Source of the DNA: Omphiscola glabra
Taxonomy: Eukaryota; Mollusca; Gastropoda; Lymnaeidae
DNA length: 64,000 bases
NCBI GenBank assembly: GCA_964017045.1
Contig: OZ024811.1
Coordinates: forward strand, 9,263,674 to 9,327,673
Direction of reading: 5' to 3'
Shown: one piece after another, positions 60,528 through 64,000 of the stretch
Numbering within the stretch: the first letter of the stretch is position 1
Layout of the letters: the number at the start of each line of letters is the position of its first letter
Notes under the pieces: generated by a model
What the model was told of the DNA's origin: nothing
Database searches by the model: none
What the model saw: the letters and a program-made list of their open reading frames with translations, nothing else
Made by a program: the position numbers and the translations under genes

Positions 60528-61354
60528 ACCGGTTTTCAGAACTGGCGACGAGATCAATCCTTCGGTAGAACAGTACGTCGGATATTATAGACATTGAGAA
60601 TACAATGCAACCGATTGCATCCGAATGTTTATTGTTTTTCATAACAACGGCCTTGATCCTGCTGTCTTTCCGCTAGCGTTAACGAATATTAAAGTAAACT
60701 TAGATTTTTAATGAACATATTGTATTTTTAAAAAAAATAAAAACTAGAATGGGTGAACATAATTAAAAGTATAATTATCAGAGAATCAGAGAAGTCAGTG
60801 GGTAAACCCAATGGGTCAAAATTTATATTTGATTAATTATTGTGTAACAAAAATATACATATCCTAAATTAAAGTGATTAGCATTTCATTACACTTTCAA
60901 CTTCTTTTTAACTGTTACTCTTTTACAGTTTAAAAGTAACAGGATATATAGACATGTTTTATCTAATTTTCATTTCTTGATTGTACTTTCTAACTATAAT
61001 TATATTTACTTATTATATGATCGTGTTTGTTCAAAATTATTTGGTTTTATTTACCTAGTCTTCACAAATAATAAATAAATGAGCATTCATTTAAAATTAA
61101 AAAAATTAACTGACATAGATTTTCACATCATATAATGTATTGCTTAACATGATTTTAAATGTGGACTCTAAAATACAAACAATTTAAAATTGTAATGTGT
61201 CACTTAAGATTTAAAATAATTTTGGATAGTTACATTTCAAAATAATTGTTTTTTTAAAACTTATTGATCAGTTTTGGGAAATTGCAAACACATGTACTGA
61301 AAAAAACCTCTGCATATAGATGTATTGAATACGGTTACCGGAAATTTGTTTGAA
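60528..61354. other. 3' flank of copy 7 and AT-rich non-coding sequence
   Basis: The likely 3' UTR ends near the AATAAA at 60736-60741. Nothing else is recognised. Confidence 0.5.
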
Positions 61355-61430
61355 ATAAATTTCGTCGACGGAAAATTGATCGACGGAAGTTTGATCGAAC
61401 GGAAATTTGATCGAACGGAAGTTTGGTTGA
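61355..61430. repeat. Short tandem repeat (gatcgaacggaa motif)
   Basis: Four to five imperfect copies of gatcgaacggaaatttgatc-type sequence, period about 19 bases. Confidence 0.7.
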
Positions 61431-61699
61431 ATTTATTTTTCAGTTCACACGATCAAAATGTGCGTCAAATTTCTTTTTGAACGCTCTATGCTATATAGTA
61501 AAACAAAATAATTTACGAAAGGTGTCCCTCGCTTGATGAAGAAGCTAACTAAGAACACATAACCTTTATGAAATAGAGCTTTAGCCACATGAATTGTACA
61601 CGGAGTTCTGCGAATTTCTAGATCAAGTTATTTAAGTTGACACTGTCATTTTCGACAAAGACATGGATTCTGGATTTGGGATTCACGGAACCTCGAGTT

Positions 61700-62165
61700 C
61701 ATAGATGACTGTGCTTCGGGGTATCCATGGATTGGCTTAAAGGATTTCTTGGAGAGACTTCAGACAGTAAATGGCTTTGCTACAGGGTATTCATGGATTG
61801 GCTTTAGGTTCTTGGATTGACTTCAGAGAGTCAATGGCAGAAGCGTAGGGTAGGTGGGGCAGGGGGGTACAGATGTACGCGGGCGCCAGCTAGTTAGGGG
61901 CGCCAAAATGTGCTTTGTTATTATTTTATTGATGAAAATAATGGGGTTGAGAGTTGAAAAAAAGGAAAAGGGGGCGCTTTAAAATGAATCTTGTCCCCGG
62001 GCGCCAAACACTCTAGCTACGCCACTGGTCAATGGATGTGCTACATCGTATCCATGGATTAGGTTTAGGGAGTTCTTGGATAGACTTCAGGAAGTCAATG
62101 GATGTGCTATACAGGAAATCCATGGATGGGTTTCGAGTAATTCATGGCTTGATTTCAGGATGTCA
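61700..62165. repeat. Tandem repeat of about 70 bp, interrupted by a MITE
   Basis: Repeated words gctaca(g)ggtattcatggatt, then ggcttta, ttcttgga(t)gacttcag and agtcaatgg, occur before (61700-61837) and after (62028-62165) the MITE. The insertion therefore split an existing array. Confidence 0.75.
61838..62027. mobile_element. 190-bp hAT-type MITE with perfect 8-bp target duplication
   Basis: Ends CAGAAGCGTAG and CTACGCCACTG (the complement of the second is CAGTGGCGTAG) form imperfect terminal inverted repeats. Flanks 61830-61837 and 62028-62035 are both GTCAATGG, an 8-base target duplication as in hAT elements. It has no coding capacity. It is inserted in the tandem repeat at 61700-62165. 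Confidence 0.85.
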
Positions 62166-62203
62166 ATGAGAATAATAATAAAGTTTATCAGTTGTATGCA
62201 TCT

Positions 62204-62896
62204 CCCCCGGGATTCCGGTTGACAAGTCTGTAGTGACTTGCCGATTTGGAAGCGCTGGCCACCGACCCCCTCGGCGTTAACCCGGGGCACATTACAACCA
62301 TTGCGTGTCCCGCGTGGCAGACACGGCCATGCATGGTAGTTGCTGGAATAAACAGCTCCTACAGGGCTGCCACCTGTGATGCTTCACAGGGGGAAGAAAA
62401 GGCAAACACAGGGTAGGGATCATGATTACAAGTTGCCGTTAAGGGATATGAGGCTATAGGCTGTGGTGGAAGCCTATAGCCGGTGATTCTAAATATGCAG
62501 CCCTGAGAAAGCTGCTCCTAGGCAACCGTTTCGTCCCAGCTATTTCGCGAACTAGTCGCGAGGTGGAAACCCACTGTAGAATCCCTCTTAGAGGGCGTCC
62601 GATGCTTCCCCGGGACGGGTGGGGGGAGATATTAGGACGTTAATTTACCGTCCCGGCCCCTGGGAGAGTGGACTACGGACGCTTGAAACACAGCGTCTTT
62701 GGTCGACCAGATGTCTCCGGTCGGGGAGGGTCTCCGTCGGCGAACCCGATCGAGCGGTTGCGGGCGGGGACGCTCCACGCCCGGGGAGGTCTCTGGCGCC
62801 CTTCCGCACGGCCTGTCGCCGAGGCGGCCGGCAGGTGCGGGTGGGCGCCGGGGAGGGCATAAGGAGCGTAAGCTCGACGGCCCGCTGACGCCATTT
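62204..62896 (+). repeat. GC-rich dispersed repeat, copy 2
   Basis: Same block order as 21690-22254, plus an extra segment (62570-62660) missing from copy 1. It is strongly GC-rich near 62690-62890. Small overlapping frames on both strands (62619, 62645, 62668, 62673, 62699) reflect GC content, not genes. Confidence 0.8.
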
Positions 62897-62934
62897 CCTA
62901 AAGTGATATTCGAGTTGTATGCATAAAATATTGA

Positions 62935-63178
62935 AGACCTTAGTGCTAAAAGTACTTAAGTCACATTTTTGTCAAAATCAATCTAAACTGTGATTTTTTC
63001 TTACCCAGTTTAGCCAAGTGCACTGAAGAAATTTGAACACATTAAAATGTGCATTAGGCCCTTAACTAAACAAGACAAAACATGAAAATAGTCATATTTT
63101 ATAGACGAAAATTATATTTGAACTTGATTATCTCAAAATGTGCATTTTGTGACTTAAGTACTTTTAGTACTAAGGTCT
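62935..63178. mobile_element. 244-bp MITE with about 31-bp terminal inverted repeats
   Basis: The left end agaccttagtgctaaaagta and the right end, read in complement, agaccttagtactaaaagta match for about 31 bases, continuing cttaagtcac on both sides. Inside it is AT-rich and non-coding. No clear target duplication is seen, so the superfamily is undetermined. Confidence 0.85.
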
Positions 63179-64000
63179 CCTATATTTATATTTTTACGAT
63201 GAACTTGTATGTGGTGGTACGTTTGCAATTTTGATGAATAAAAAATAAATATGTAGCGTCGCAGGGGATGCTACCATACGCGATAAGGTAGCATGCAATC
63301 ATCATCGTTCTGGGGTTTTGAGGTATAGAATGTATTTTAGCACTGCTTGGCAACACCTTGATGTCCTGCTTTTGTTATACAAAAACTGCCAAAGTCATCG
63401 TGAGTCTATGAACCTCCTTTTTTCAATTGGTTGATTTTGGGATTATTTTTAAATACATCAGCATGAATTGGTCTCAAAGACTTTATAATTTATTCTATAA
63501 GAAGTCTTAACTACTGACGCCAAAGACCATGTCATTAATTCTGAAAGAGAGGCAATAATGTGGACAATAGCATTGGCATGGTGCTGTGTTTGTCAAAATG
63601 ATATTGTCTGTCATAATTTATAAAAACCTTTCAACACCATAACGCAGGTCAAAATCATCCAGTTAGCTGGTCTGCAATAATTACTCAATTATACTAGAAA
63701 ATATCACGCGATGTTATCGAGATAATAAAGGCAGGCACTTTGCGATAATTTCCACCTGCTATTGCGAAAACTAATCACAATTCCATTTTTTTTAAAGTAT
63801 CTATGTAATAATGTTTACGTTTCTTACATCATTAATTATTTTAGACGTACTTATCTGCTATATATTATACGCGTACCCTATTCATTTTTGCTCCACTAAA
63901 CTACAATTATTTTTTTCTATAAACATACCCTTAAATTACAAAATCTAAATGATCACTAATTAAATCATTACTGTCAGTAAAGGACTTCATTGGCAGTTGA
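63179..64000. other. AT-rich non-coding stretch
   Basis: Only a small hairpin is seen (63268-63294, atgctacc / ggtagcat, 11-base loop). No gene. Confidence 0.4.

Noticed and set aside
62619..62926. Cluster of overlapping frames on both strands
   Set aside because: A product of the GC-rich dispersed repeat; no conserved motif.

Overview
The window looks like nuclear DNA of an invertebrate animal, most likely a gastropod mollusc. It is AT-rich, has spliced genes, is dense in minisatellites, and carries decayed non-LTR retrotransposons, Penelope-like remnants and hAT-type MITEs. The species call is inference: no rRNA, tRNA or conserved housekeeping gene anchors it. A 200-base N gap (2445-2644) shows it is a scaffold.

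The dominant content is one gene family present at seven places: 4248-7395 (+), 13850-19173 (-), 27174-32137 (-), 37310-37610 (-, fragment), 39252-43282 (-, broken), 46887-49049 (-, broken) and 58897-60527 (+). Every full copy has a domain with the marks of a chymotrypsin-fold (PA clan) serine peptidase: TA(T/A)H around the histidine, D-x-D-L around the aspartate, HPHGC, and CPG(S/T)SGA around the serine. A CPCxxC-type cluster lies just before the histidine. In every copy the domain starts at a phase-1 splice acceptor. Upstream exons can be traced for six copies by splice sites and phase; several are minisatellites whose unit is a multiple of three bases (54, 33 and 21 bp). Three minus-strand copies (27-32, 39-43 and 47-49 kb) also carry a long Asp-rich insertion between the aspartate and serine motifs, encoded by TCA/CAT-type repeats.

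Layout. 0.1-1.3 kb: 52-bp satellite. 1.3-4.2 kb: AT-rich, gap, nothing recognised. 4.2-7.4 kb: copy 1, three exons. 7.4-13.5 kb: non-coding, minisatellite and LINE scraps. 13.6-19.2 kb: copy 2, five traced exons, with a LINE on the opposite strand in one intron. 19.2-26.8 kb: AT-rich, Penelope-like scraps, a GC-rich dispersed repeat, a tRNA-derived SINE and a hAT MITE with target duplication. 26.8-49.1 kb: a tandem array of four related minus-strand loci, of which only the first looks intact. 49-58.8 kb: non-coding with four minisatellites, the last a 2.7-kb homopurine array ending about 120 bp before copy 7. 58.9-60.5 kb: copy 7, two exons, the cleanest gene. 60.5-64 kb: non-coding, a hAT MITE inside a tandem repeat, a second copy of the GC-rich repeat, and another MITE.

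The most interesting point is a birth-and-death family of peptidase-like proteins whose catalytic domain is kept while a phase-1-bounded N-terminal exon, and in some copies an internal acidic insert, is built from different tandem repeats in each copy. No signal peptide is seen in the two complete 5' ends, and the N-terminal parts of several copies are rich in lysine and arginine, so an intracellular and possibly nuclear role is plausible but unproven.
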